Below, piece after piece: positions 51,201 through 58,002 of a stretch of 64,000 bases of DNA. The position numbers were made by a program, and so were the translations under genes. Every line of letters begins with the position of its first letter. Positions within the stretch are counted from its first letter, which is position 1. The stretch is from Clostridia bacterium. GTDB taxonomy: Bacteria; Bacillota; Clostridia; Lachnospirales; Bianqueaceae. The stretch is from the NCBI GenBank assembly GCA_900764045.1, contig CAAFMN010000005.1, positions 35,101 through 99,100 of the forward strand, given 5' to 3'. The notes under the pieces are model-generated. The model saw only the letters and a list, made by a program, of their open reading frames with translations. It was not told the origin of the DNA and searched no databases.

Positions 51201-51392
51201 GTTCAGGGCGTCTATTTCTATCAGAGTCCGAATTCCTGGCGCAGCGAAGGTGATCTATGGTGCTATGAATATCAGTTCAAGCCCGCGGGCATTCTGAAGA
51301 GTCCGGAAATCTACAACGGAGGTCATTTTATTCAGCCAAACGGTTCTATTCGTGAGGTACGCGCTCAAGCGCATATCTCCGACCGCAGCTGA
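48225..51392 (+). CDS. GH106-like glycoside hydrolase (alpha-L-rhamnosidase type)
   Basis: A 1055-residue protein without signal peptide, so probably cytosolic. The opening is typical of GH106-like enzymes: SEYRGAPFWAWNTRLE, then MMKKMGMGGFHMHVRTGMD and AWLYDEDRWPSGSAGG. A TIM-barrel-like part runs to about 600 with TVPAIFTDEPKF and TGHVMGEESLLHQTQ; beta-sandwich regions fill the C-terminus (LRFTIPSEIHTTPLHLGLED, and LPEIEAGTHEVTLRLYGTRY). GH106 enzymes release L-rhamnose from plant pectin or glycosides; specificity here is unproven. Start ATG 48225 follows AGGAGGTGGT. The PepV-like gene follows 14 bases later. Confidence 0.82.
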   Translation: MLYPKNQENALSDELFLNPTSEYRGAPFWAWNTRLESGKLMRQIDMMKKMGMGGFHMHVRTGMDSPYLDHEYMNFIRECTEKAKKEHMLAWLYDEDRWPSGSAGGKVTAGKPENARKSLLFTVHPYTPDRPHRNTRPEPGRGQRSMRQDNGVLLAVYDILLNDDGSLRAFRRIGEDEPAEGTKWYAYMEYATEDPWFNNQPYVDTLNPDAIHDFIQITHEAYLKAVGDEFGRTVPAIFTDEPKFTPKGTLAFAKEQRDLFLPWTTRLPELYEARYHQDLFDVLPELFWELPDGKLSLIRYRFHNLVADQFVASYSGQIGDWCKKHGIYLTGHVMGEESLLHQTQAVGDAMRIYPSFGIPGIDMLCDFHEYTTAKQTQSIVHQIGAPAMLSELYGVTGWDYDFRGYKLQGDWQAALGVTVRVPHLTWMTMKGEAKRDYPASIAYQSPWWDQFSAVENHFARVNTAMTRGKAVVKVAVIHPIESYWLYWGPSEQTAALRNQLEDGFQNLARTLLFGKIDFDYICEARLPELCAAGSNPLQVGEMAYDAVIVCQNRTLRSTTLERLAAFHDQGGRLIFVGDAPDYVDALPSSAPRALYDRSLHVSLESSSILNALEPCRLLDIRHEGGERDDRIIYQFRQDQDCRWLFLANGRNPVCPDVDDAGRIRIILKGEYALTEYNSLTGEIHPLPARYSDGNTILERQWYIHESLLLKLVPGRLEGKKPEPAENETPDQLFGTVEAVLEEPNMLLLDMAEYSFNGSPYQPLDELLRIDNYVRRQLDIPVRRKEVVQPYLLAPEDPQDRLTLRFTIPSEIHTTPLHLGLEDAEHTQVHLNGVPISGETDGWFVDEDIRTLPLPALDIGENILEVTVPIGRRTNLENFYLLGDFGVRVNGTLKTIIAPVRRLGFGDIVSQGLPFYTGNLLYKFQVQTTKPGLTIRAPRYRGGLIKVFVDGVDRGNIIYSPYTLHLPEIEAGTHEVTLRLYGTRYNGFAQLHHVQGVYFYQSPNSWRSEGDLWCYEYQFKPAGILKSPEIYNGGHFIQPNGSIREVRAQAHISDRS

Positions 51393-51406
51393 GGAAAGGA
51401 TACATT

Positions 51407-52762
51407 ATGAATAATTTAGAAAAGATCGTTCCTTTGACGAGCCAAATGCTCCAGTCCCTCTCCCGTCTGATCCGACACAATTCCGTCAAGGGTGCGCCTG
51501 AAGAGGGCAAGCCTTTTGGCGCAGGTCCTGCCGCCGCCCTGGCAGAGGCCCTCTCCATCGCTTCTGAGATGGGATTTCGCACCTGCAATATGAACAACTA
51601 CTGCGGCTATGCCGAGATTGGCGAAGGGGAAGAGCTCCTTGGAATCGTCGCCCACCTGGACGTAGTTCCTGCCGGAGAAGGCTGGGACAGTGATCCGTTT
51701 ACCATGGTGCAGAAGGGCGAACGTGTCTATGGACGCGGCGTCAGCGATGATAAGGGCGCTGTTATCGCTTCCCTGTACGCAATGAAGCTTCTCAGTGAGT
51801 CCGGCATCCATCTTGATAAAAGGATCCGACTGCTTATGGGCTGCGATGAGGAATCCGGCTCTGAGTGCATGCAGTATTACGCTCAGCACGGTGAACCGAT
51901 CTGCGCCGGGTTTACTCCGGATGGATATTTTCCGGGAATCCATGGAGAAAAGGGCGGCTGCTCTATGGCCGCATACAGCAAGCATACACAGATTCTCTCC
52001 ATGAACGGCGGATTTGTCACCAACGCCGTCTGCAGCCGCTGCACAACCGTTATTCCCGCTTCCTGCGTGGATGAAGACGCACTGAAGGAAGCGTTATCCA
52101 AAACGGCACTGACCTCCTATACTATAACTGCCGAAAACGATACTCTTGTGATCCACGCACAGGGTACGGCCGCTCATGCCAGTACCCCCCTTCTAGGTGT
52201 CAATGCTGCCGCCTGCACCATGCAGGCCCTGCAGAACGCCGGTATGAAGGATGATTTTGTAGACTTTTATATGTCCCATCTCGGCACCGAGTGCGATGGT
52301 TCCGGCATCGGCTGCAAATATTCCGATGCCTATGGTCCCCTGACCTTTAACAACGGCATCGTTAAAACCGAAAACGGACAGATTTGCTGCACCATTGATA
52401 TCCGTTATCCCGTAACGCTGACACCTGAGCAGCTGCGCCAGATGGCAGAGCCGCACCTGGAAGACGCTCAGGGCCGGATTGAGATTCTGAAGATCGGCAA
52501 GCCTCTGTTCTATCCTGAGACTTCTCCTCTGGTTCAGAATCTGTATGAAGCCTATAAGGAGGTTACCGGAGACACCCAGCATAAGCCTATGGTCATCGGA
52601 GGCGGCACCTACGCCAAGCACGTTCCCGGAATCATCGCTTTCGGCTGTGAATTCCCGGATACTGACAACCATATCCACGACGTAAACGAATCTCTGTCCA
52701 TTCATGAGCTGCAGATGCAGACTGCGATCTATACCAGAGCCCTGGAGAAGCTTCTGGGCTAA
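51407..52762 (+). CDS. PepV-like Sapep-family M20 metallodipeptidase
   Basis: A 451-residue M20 peptidase. Metal ligands are visible in LLGIVAHLDVVPAGEGWDSD, YGRGVSDDKGAVIASLYAMK, LMGCDEESGSECMQYY and GFTPDGYFPGIHGEKG; a lid domain spans about 185-330 and HAQGTAAHASTPLLGVNAAA is typical. PepV enzymes cleave dipeptides with Zn2+ or Mn2+. It lies 14 bases after the GH106-like gene and is likely cotranscribed, although a peptide-cleaving role beside a glycosidase has no obvious logic. Start ATG 51407 follows GAGGAAAGGATACATT. Confidence 0.9.
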   Translation: MNNLEKIVPLTSQMLQSLSRLIRHNSVKGAPEEGKPFGAGPAAALAEALSIASEMGFRTCNMNNYCGYAEIGEGEELLGIVAHLDVVPAGEGWDSDPFTMVQKGERVYGRGVSDDKGAVIASLYAMKLLSESGIHLDKRIRLLMGCDEESGSECMQYYAQHGEPICAGFTPDGYFPGIHGEKGGCSMAAYSKHTQILSMNGGFVTNAVCSRCTTVIPASCVDEDALKEALSKTALTSYTITAENDTLVIHAQGTAAHASTPLLGVNAAACTMQALQNAGMKDDFVDFYMSHLGTECDGSGIGCKYSDAYGPLTFNNGIVKTENGQICCTIDIRYPVTLTPEQLRQMAEPHLEDAQGRIEILKIGKPLFYPETSPLVQNLYEAYKEVTGDTQHKPMVIGGGTYAKHVPGIIAFGCEFPDTDNHIHDVNESLSIHELQMQTAIYTRALEKLLG

Positions 52763-52779
52763 AAATTTCCCGCACAACG

Positions 52780-52826
52780 AAAGAACGCCGGTATGCATAC
52801 TCACCTCTTGCATACCGGCGTTCTTT
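52780..52826. terminator. Bidirectional terminator after pepV
   Basis: AAAGAACGCCGGTATGCA and its exact reverse complement with an 11-base loop: 18-bp perfect stem. T-rich on the plus side. It separates convergent genes. Confidence 0.85.
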
Positions 52827-52832
52827 TGCTGT

Positions 52833-53153
52833 TTAATACTCCCACTTTTTCAGCTCATCAATCCTCTGGTCCGCAATCTCAAAAAACGGATAATATTCTG
52901 ACATCTGCGCCGCGGCCAGGCTCTCGTACTCTTCCAGAAACTTCACCTCCGCTGCCTCTTCTGACTGTCCAGTCAAAAAATCGAACATGCTCTGTTCCGC
53001 CAGCGTATAATGTCTCTCCTGAAAATCATTGACATGCACATACAGCGTCACCATGCGCCGTCCGGAGACTCCCTGAATCATCACTTCGGCATCCCTGGCC
53101 TCGACTCCATCGCAGATTACAGTCGTCCTGGCTCTCTCCTGTAAAATCTTCAT
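52833..53153 (-). CDS. Hypothetical protein, distal gene of the GH78-like operon
   Basis: A 106-residue protein I do not recognise. The first half looks like mixed beta structure (TTVICDGVEARDAEVMIQGV, RRMVTLYVHVNDFQERHYT); the second half is acidic helix (EEAAEVKFLEEYESLAAAQM) ending in ELKKWEY. There is no signal peptide or membrane helix. It overlaps the GH78-like gene by 4 bases (ATGA), with its ribosome site inside that gene, so it is clearly translated with it. The length and good ribosome site support a real gene. Confidence 0.7.
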   Translation of the reverse strand: MKILQERARTTVICDGVEARDAEVMIQGVSGRRMVTLYVHVNDFQERHYTLAEQSMFDFLTGQSEEAAEVKFLEEYESLAAAQMSEYYPFFEIADQRIDELKKWEY

Positions 53154-54697
53154 TCGGCCTTCTCTCCCTGCGGAAAATATTTACGCAATATATAGGTCGG
53201 CGTACAGCTCCACGCATGGCAATAGCTGTTGATGATACTGGATCCATAGGGCGACTCCCGCTTGTTGCGAGGATTATACAATTCCCAGAACGTATCCGCT
53301 CCGTCACGGATCATTTCGCCCCAATAAGAACGGATATACTCCAGCGCCTTGTCATATTCCCCACAAGAAAGATACGCCATCACAAAATTGTGATTCATAT
53401 AGGGCGTTACCATGTTGTACTCCGGATCCAACTGAACCGTACGCTCCAAAAGCTGCTGATTGGTCTCGTCATCCCATACGCCCGCAAGCACCATCCATAC
53501 CTGGGAAGCATAAGAGACCTGACGCTCTGCTCCGCTGACAAACAACTTCTGCTCCGGATCCCAGAGGTATTCTTTTGCGGCCTGCAAAGCCTCCCGCAAC
53601 CACTCTTTATACCGCTCCACGTCTTCTCCCAGAAGTTTTCCCAACTCAATTCCGCACCGCAGGCTATAGATCCACACCGCATGCGCTCCAGCCTGCTTAT
53701 TCAGTCCGATTTTCCAGTCCAGAAACGCCTTGCAGTCCTCTTTGACTACGCCGCGCGTGTCTCTCGCTCCGGCGCCGATCTCCAACTGATCCTTCGCTGT
53801 CTGCCACAGCTCCCTTGCTGTCTCCTCATCCCCGCTCTCCTTATAATAGTCCAAAAGGATCGAAACAAAGAACAGCGCGTAATCGTACATATAGATATCA
53901 TCTACACATAATGTCGGCTGTGTAAAGAGGCAGGCGCCCACGGCTCCGTCCTCCATACGGCTTCCGGCAAAAAGGTATAGGCAGCGCTTTACAAGGTCAA
54001 AATTACGGAAGGTCGCATAATTGGCCAACGCCTCCAATCGTAGGTCTCCGATCCAAAGCCGCCGGTCTCTCTTGGGTCCATCCTCAAATACGTCCTGCAT
54101 ACAGTCTTCCAATGTCTTAACACTGACCGCGTCAATCTTTTGCAGCAGAGGATCCGCCGTCTTATAGCTTCCTCCCTGCTCTCCGTCTACAGCGGATACC
54201 GCCTGAAAATCCGCTCCTTCAATCACAACCCGAAACTTGGGCGAAGTATCCAGCACCGAAATCTCCAGGAAGCGCATGGCGTAGCGGCGCGGCAGGGTAA
54301 TGACCGCCGGAAGCACGTCCACATGCATCCACTCCTCCTGAATCCAGGAACTGCTGATCCTACCGTTATAATCTTCCGAATGATCCGTGATTTCTGTCGC
54401 CGTCTCTCCGAACTTAAGCTTCATAAAGAGCGGCGCATCGGGAATGCTCCCCACGGAAGACAGGCGCAGGGTAAGATATCCCACATAATGGTCCCCATAA
54501 TCCAGGCATATCGTATCCCCCTTACCCAGATGCAATTCCGCAAGCTCTGTTATGGGCCGCTCTCCGGCAATTCTGCCGAAGCCCTCTGAATTCTTCTCTA
54601 TCGTAACCATACGCAATGGCCGATGTTCCTTCTGTATCAATTGAGGCTTCAATGCCTCTGCCTTCTCTAAAAAAAGCTCATTTACCAATGGCTGCAT
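53150..54697 (-). CDS. GH78-like (alpha-L-rhamnosidase-type) six-hairpin glycosidase
   Basis: A 515-residue cytosolic protein. Residues about 1-165 form a beta-sandwich; then an (alpha/alpha)6 part contains the GH78-like signature VFEDGPKRDRRLWIGDLRLE (about 203-222) and the conserved late block YMNHNFVMAYLSCGEYDKAL and GADTFWELYNPRNKRESPYG, followed by SYCHAWSCTPTYILRKYFP. True GH78 enzymes are usually 700-1,100 residues with extra beta domains, so this is a short relative; unsaturated glucuronyl or other activities cannot be excluded. It has its own good promoter and a coupled 106-residue partner gene. Confidence 0.8.
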   Translation of the reverse strand: MQPLVNELFLEKAEALKPQLIQKEHRPLRMVTIEKNSEGFGRIAGERPITELAELHLGKGDTICLDYGDHYVGYLTLRLSSVGSIPDAPLFMKLKFGETATEITDHSEDYNGRISSSWIQEEWMHVDVLPAVITLPRRYAMRFLEISVLDTSPKFRVVIEGADFQAVSAVDGEQGGSYKTADPLLQKIDAVSVKTLEDCMQDVFEDGPKRDRRLWIGDLRLEALANYATFRNFDLVKRCLYLFAGSRMEDGAVGACLFTQPTLCVDDIYMYDYALFFVSILLDYYKESGDEETARELWQTAKDQLEIGAGARDTRGVVKEDCKAFLDWKIGLNKQAGAHAVWIYSLRCGIELGKLLGEDVERYKEWLREALQAAKEYLWDPEQKLFVSGAERQVSYASQVWMVLAGVWDDETNQQLLERTVQLDPEYNMVTPYMNHNFVMAYLSCGEYDKALEYIRSYWGEMIRDGADTFWELYNPRNKRESPYGSSIINSYCHAWSCTPTYILRKYFPQGEKAE

Positions 54698-54732
54698 CGT
54701 TCTATCCTCCTTACACGCGTTTCGATGATTTT

Positions 54733-54761
54733 ATTGTAACACGGAAGCCATGGGATGTCAA
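54733..54761 (-). promoter_or_regulatory. sigma-A promoter of the GH78-like gene
   Basis: Minus-strand TTGACA (54756..54761), 17-base spacer, TACAAT (54733..54738), about 35 bases upstream of the start. Confidence 0.78.
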
Positions 54762-54790
54762 ATCCGCCGGAACCCATTTCCCCTTCCGAG

Positions 54791-54799
54791 CATACCATA
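54791..54799 (+). promoter_or_regulatory. candidate sporulation sigma (E/K) -10 element for cotJABC
   Basis: CATACCATA fits the sigma-E (cATAcanT) and sigma-K (CATAnnnTA) -10 patterns and lies 42 bases before the cotJA start. The -35 is not clear. In B. subtilis cotJ is sigma-E controlled. Confidence 0.45.
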
Positions 54800-54809
54800 G
54801 TAAAGAATT

Positions 54810-54824
54810 GATGCGAAACGCATC
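54810..54824. repeat. small perfect palindrome in the cotJA leader
   Basis: GATGCG-AAA-CGCATC, 6-bp arms, directly upstream of the GGAGG site of cotJA. Confidence 0.5.
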
Positions 54825-54840
54825 GAAAAGGAGGGATACT

Positions 54841-55131
54841 GTGGAAAACCGCAAGAATACCTACGGCAGGCGCCGCAATTATCTGCGTCCCGGCATCGAA
54901 CCGCCGGAACGGGGCTATTCTTTTCCCGCAGAATCAATGAATCGCAATCCTTATGAAGACAGCCGAAGCTGCACTGCTCCGGATACGGCATGCCCCGGCC
55001 TGGCATTGGCTGCCGCATATGTTCCCATACAGGCCTTTACGGGTCTGGTCGGGCCGGATGAAGCCCTGGAACGCGGATCCTCGTTTGACAATCTGTTCAT
55101 TCCGTATAAAAAAGGGGGGTGCATGTCATGA
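54841..55131 (+). CDS. cotJA: Spore coat-associated protein CotJA
   Basis: A 96-residue protein. The conserved CotJA core is LALAAAYVPIQAFTGLVGPD, EALERGSSFDNLFIPYKK at the C-terminus. The first about 45 residues are basic and Arg/Tyr/Pro-rich (NTYGRRRNYLRPGIEPPERG), longer than in Bacillus (about 80 residues). The start is GTG 54841, seven bases after GGAGGG; longer frames upstream would pass through the promoter region and lack a ribosome site. It overlaps cotJB by 4 bases. The protein is deposited in the spore coat (family knowledge). Confidence 0.88.
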   Translation: MENRKNTYGRRRNYLRPGIEPPERGYSFPAESMNRNPYEDSRSCTAPDTACPGLALAAAYVPIQAFTGLVGPDEALERGSSFDNLFIPYKKGGCMS

Positions 55132-55394
55132 CGCGAGAGTGCGATACCAGCCGTCAGAGCCTCTTGATGGATATTCAAAAGGTGGATTTTATGCTGGTCG
55201 ATCTGAATCTGTTTCTGGATACGCATCCGGATTGTGCCGAGGCCCTTCAGGAGCATGCCAATCTGGTCAATATTTCTCAAAAGCTGCGCAGCTCCTACGA
55301 ACAGCAGTATGGTCCGCTGATGACCATGACATGGGAGCAAAGCACAGGCTGCTGGAGCTGGAATGAAGAGCCCTGGCCATGGGATCTGCAATAA
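55128..55394 (+). CDS. cotJB: Spore coat protein CotJB
   Basis: An 88-residue protein. DIQKVDFMLVDLNLFLDTHP and the tail QSTGCWSWNEEPWPWDLQ are strongly CotJB-like (Trp-rich end). Start ATG 55128 overlaps the cotJA stop (ATGA) and follows AAAGGGGGG. Middle gene of the cotJABC operon. Confidence 0.93.
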   Translation: MTRECDTSRQSLLMDIQKVDFMLVDLNLFLDTHPDCAEALQEHANLVNISQKLRSSYEQQYGPLMTMTWEQSTGCWSWNEEPWPWDLQ

Positions 55395-55413
55395 TCGGAG
55401 GTGAGAAAATCTT

Positions 55414-55986
55414 ATGTGGTATTATGACAAAAAGCTGCAGCACCCTGTCAATATCAAAAAGGGCGACCTGCGGATGGCAAAATGTATCGCTGCCCAGCTC
55501 GGCGGTCCGGACGGTGAATTGGGTGCCAGCCTGCGCTATCTCTCCCAGCGCTACAGCATGCCCACCGGAAAAACCCGCGCTTTATTTACGGACATCGGCA
55601 CGGAGGAGTTGGCCCATGTAGAGATGATCTCCACCATGATGTATCAGCTTATGAAGGACGCCAGTATTGATGATATCATTGCTGCCGGTCTGGCTCCCTA
55701 CTATACCCAGCACGGAACCGCCGTCTATCCTGCCGACGCCAACGGAATCCCATTTACCGCGGCTTATTTTCAATCCCAGGGAGACCCTATCACCAACATC
55801 TATGAAAATATGGCAGCAGAGCAAAAGGCCAGAAGCACCTATGAACGCCTGATCAATCTGGCAGACGATCCGGATATCATCGAACCTTTGAAGTTCCTGC
55901 GTCAAAGAGAGGTCATACACTTCCAGAGATTCGGCGAAGCGCTGCAGGACGTTAGCTTCCATCAGATGAGTTCCAAATACCATTAA
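55414..55986 (+). CDS. cotJC: Spore coat protein CotJC, manganese catalase family
   Basis: A 190-residue ferritin-like protein of the manganese catalase family. MWYYDKKLQHPVNIKKGDLR opens as in CotJC. Metal ligands are in TDIGTEELAHVEMISTMMYQ (E and H) and LKFLRQREVIHFQRFGEAL (E and H). CotJC lies in the coat and may protect spores from peroxide. It closes the operon, 19 bases after cotJB, with a GGAGGTGAG site. Confidence 0.95.
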   Translation: MWYYDKKLQHPVNIKKGDLRMAKCIAAQLGGPDGELGASLRYLSQRYSMPTGKTRALFTDIGTEELAHVEMISTMMYQLMKDASIDDIIAAGLAPYYTQHGTAVYPADANGIPFTAAYFQSQGDPITNIYENMAAEQKARSTYERLINLADDPDIIEPLKFLRQREVIHFQRFGEALQDVSFHQMSSKYH

Positions 55987-55992
55987 ATTATA

Positions 55993-56027
55993 TAAGGGAT
56001 GAATGCCATTTGCGCATCCATCCCTTA
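55993..56027. terminator. weak terminator-like hairpin between cotJC and the MATE gene
   Basis: TAAGGGATG / CATCCCTTA stem with a 17-base loop that itself can pair in part. No clear T run; it lies between convergent genes. Confidence 0.4.
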
Positions 56028-56035
56028 TCCCTGTC

Positions 56036-57409
56036 TCAGCTATTCTCAATCACATGATATTTCAGCCATTTTCCGCTCAGAAATCTTTTTGTGAATATCA
56101 CCGCGCGCACTCCCCAATCGCTGAACATTCCAATCCAGGCCGCCATAATCCCCATATTCATATATTTACATAAGAAAACCGTCAACGTCACTCGGAAGAG
56201 CCACATTGTCAGGCAGGATATGATCATGGCGAACTTTACGTCTCCCGCGGCCCGCAGACCATAGGTGAACACAAAGGACGGGATCCAGAAGATCGGCTTT
56301 ATCAATGAGATCCACATAAGCGCGTGTAAAAACTGCTGCATGCTCTCTTCTGTCATCCCTGAAAGTATAGCGACTGGTCTGCCCAAAAGAAACATCAACA
56401 GGCAGCTCAGGATCATGACAGCCTCCGCGATCACCGAAAACTTTTTTATGTAATAGACAGCCTCTTCTTTTCGTCCCGCTCCCATACAATGCCCGACCAC
56501 TGTCATCAGCCCGATACCCGTACCAACCGCCGCTACACCGTTCAGATTCTCAAACGTATTGGCCATCGCCTGCGCGGCCATGGCTGTAACACCCAATGTC
56601 GAGATAGTAGACTGGATCGCCAGTTTTCCAAACTGAAACATTCCATTTTCTATGCCGGAAGGAATACCGATCCGCAAAATGGACTGAATCAGACGGAACT
56701 GCGGCCGGATCTTACGGTAATCCCGCACCACAATCGGCTGATCTCCCCGCGGCCGCGCCAGGCGCCACATCACAATCCAGGCGCAGAAGGCCCTTGCCAG
56801 AAGCGTCGATATCGCCGCTCCCGCTACACCGCAGTGCAGAACCAGAACCAGCAATACATTGCCAAAGATATTCAGAAGATTGGCAATTGCTGACATCAGC
56901 ATTGGAAAACGGGTCTGTCCCTGCGCCCGAAAGATGGACGAACCGGAATCATAGAGCGCAATAAACGGATAGGACAATGCTGAATAAAAGAAATACGTCT
57001 CCGCCGCATCCAGCACCTCATCATCCACCGCTCCGAAAATCAGTCCCAAAAGCTTTCTGTTGAAGCCCGCACAGAGAAGCATCGTAATCACCGACAAAAG
57101 CGTAATGACCAATAGAGTCTGACGCGCGGCCTGATTGGCTTTGTCCCTGTCCTGATGCCCCAGGTACTGCGAACAGACAATGGTCCCGCCGGCCCCCATC
57201 GCATAGAAGGCCTGAATCACCAGTATGTTAATGGAATCCACAAGGGAGACCGCCGAGATCGCTGCAGGTCCTATATGCGTAACCATCATGGTATTCACCA
57301 TTCCCATCATCGTGATCAGGAGCTGTTCTGCCATAAGCGGCAGCAGAAGCATCATGATCTGATGATTGTTAAACAAATGTCCTTCTGTAGACTGTACCTT
57401 TTGCATCAT
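56036..57409 (-). CDS. MATE family efflux transporter
   Basis: A 457-residue integral membrane protein with about twelve helices and two-fold pseudo-symmetry. MTMMVTHIGPAAISAVSLVD-like opening segments, AMGAGGTIVCSQYLGHQDRD, and in the second half GIGLMTVVGHCMGAGRKEEA are MATE hallmarks. These proteins export cationic drugs or metabolites using Na+ or H+ gradients. Start ATG 57409 (with GGGAGAAGAGA) is chosen because any longer frame enters the tRNA-Gly gene. It is downstream of the tRNA terminator; its own promoter is not clear. Confidence 0.92.
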   Translation of the reverse strand: MMQKVQSTEGHLFNNHQIMMLLLPLMAEQLLITMMGMVNTMMVTHIGPAAISAVSLVDSINILVIQAFYAMGAGGTIVCSQYLGHQDRDKANQAARQTLLVITLLSVITMLLCAGFNRKLLGLIFGAVDDEVLDAAETYFFYSALSYPFIALYDSGSSIFRAQGQTRFPMLMSAIANLLNIFGNVLLVLVLHCGVAGAAISTLLARAFCAWIVMWRLARPRGDQPIVVRDYRKIRPQFRLIQSILRIGIPSGIENGMFQFGKLAIQSTISTLGVTAMAAQAMANTFENLNGVAAVGTGIGLMTVVGHCMGAGRKEEAVYYIKKFSVIAEAVMILSCLLMFLLGRPVAILSGMTEESMQQFLHALMWISLIKPIFWIPSFVFTYGLRAAGDVKFAMIISCLTMWLFRVTLTVFLCKYMNMGIMAAWIGMFSDWGVRAVIFTKRFLSGKWLKYHVIENS

Positions 57410-57450
57410 TCTCTTCTCCCTTGTCCGATGGAATCCTATAAATGGACACA

Positions 57451-57480
57451 AAAAAGGACTGCATATATACAGTCCTTTTT
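57451..57480 (-). terminator. Intrinsic terminator of the tRNA operon
   Basis: AAAAAGGACTG / CAGTCCTTTTT with an 8-base A/T loop, followed by a T run on the minus strand. Confidence 0.9.
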
Positions 57481-57485
57481 CTAAG

Positions 57486-57557
57486 AGCGCGAGACGGGAT
57501 TCGGACCCGCGACCCTCGCCTTGGCAAGGCGATGCTCTACCACTGAGCCACTCGCGC
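57486..57557 (-). tRNA. tRNA-Gly (GCC)
   Basis: Acceptor GCGCGAG/CTCGCGC pairs fully; anticodon stem TCGCC/GGCGA with loop TTGCCAA gives anticodon GCC. The discriminator is T and no CCA is encoded. Last tRNA of the cluster; only one base separates it from the CCA of tRNA-Met. Confidence 0.95.
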
Positions 57558-57558
57558 A

Positions 57559-57635
57559 TGGTAGCGGAGGACAGATTTGAACTGCCGACACCGCGGGTAT
57601 GAACCGCGTGCTCTCGCCAACTGAGCTACTCCGCC
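57559..57635 (-). tRNA. tRNA-Met (CAU), elongator type, with encoded CCA
   Basis: Acceptor GGCGGAG/CTCCGCT (first pair G-U), anticodon loop TTCATAC between CGCGG and CCGCG. The shape matches Firmicutes elongator tRNA-Met; an initiator would have an unpaired first position. CCA is encoded. Confidence 0.92.
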
Positions 57636-57665
57636 ATAATTATCCTGCCCAGTCATAAAGGGCAA

Positions 57666-57739
<74 letters not shown>

Positions 57740-57743
57740 AGAA

Positions 57744-57817
57744 TGGGCCTTCAGGGACTCGAACCCGGGACCGACCGGTTATGAGCCGGTTGCTCTAACC
57801 AACTGAGCTAAAGGCCC
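57744..57817 (-). tRNA. tRNA with CAU anticodon, probably tRNA-Ile2 (lysidine-modified)
   Basis: Acceptor GGGCCTT/AAGGCCC pairs perfectly; loop CTCATAA between ACCGG and CCGGT. A separate elongator tRNA-Met is in the cluster, and this one resembles Firmicutes tRNA-Ile(CAU) that TilS converts to read AUA. Discriminator A. A second Met tRNA cannot be excluded by eye. Confidence 0.85.
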
Positions 57818-57841
57818 CGATTAGGGTAAAATCCTCCCTAA

Positions 57842-57913
57842 TGACCCCCAGGAGAATCGAACTCCTGATTTCGCCGTGAGAGGGCGACGTCTTAACCGCT
57901 TGACCAGGGGGCC
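57842..57913 (-). tRNA. tRNA-Glu (CUC)
   Basis: Acceptor GGCCCCC/GGGGGTC, anticodon loop CTCTCAC between TCGCC and GGCGA; TGGTCAAGCGGTTAAGAC in the D arm is typical of tRNA-Glu. Discriminator A, no encoded CCA. First tRNA of the operon. Confidence 0.92.
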
Positions 57914-57916
57914 ATC

Positions 57917-57949
57917 TGCGTTCGTTTTTTGTTCTTTCCCGCGAACGCA
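57917..57949. repeat. hairpin at the 5' end of the tRNA operon transcript
   Basis: TGCGTTCG / CGAACGCA, 8-bp perfect stem with a 17-base loop, lying between the promoter and tRNA-Glu. Confidence 0.7.
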
Positions 57950-57955
57950 AGACAT

Positions 57956-57984
57956 ATTATACTAGACTTTGCCGCAAATGTCAA
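57956..57984 (-). promoter_or_regulatory. perfect sigma-A promoter of the tRNA operon
   Basis: Minus-strand TTGACA (57979..57984), 17-base spacer, TATAAT (57956..57961): full consensus. Confidence 0.92.
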
Positions 57985-58002
57985 CACCTTTTTTATCTTT
58001 TT

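Noticed and set aside
53150..54697. A catabolite-repression (cre) site near the GH78-like promoter (CATCGAAACGCGTG).
   Set aside because: It does not match the cre consensus at enough positions; at most a coincidence.
54616..54840. CotJA extended upstream by 75 codons.
   Set aside because: The extra part crosses the divergent GH78-like promoter and first codons; GTG 54841 has GGAGG and matches the family better.
56036..57559. MATE gene extended by 50 codons upstream.
   Set aside because: The extension would cross the tRNA terminator and part of tRNA-Gly; ATG 57409 has a proper ribosome site.
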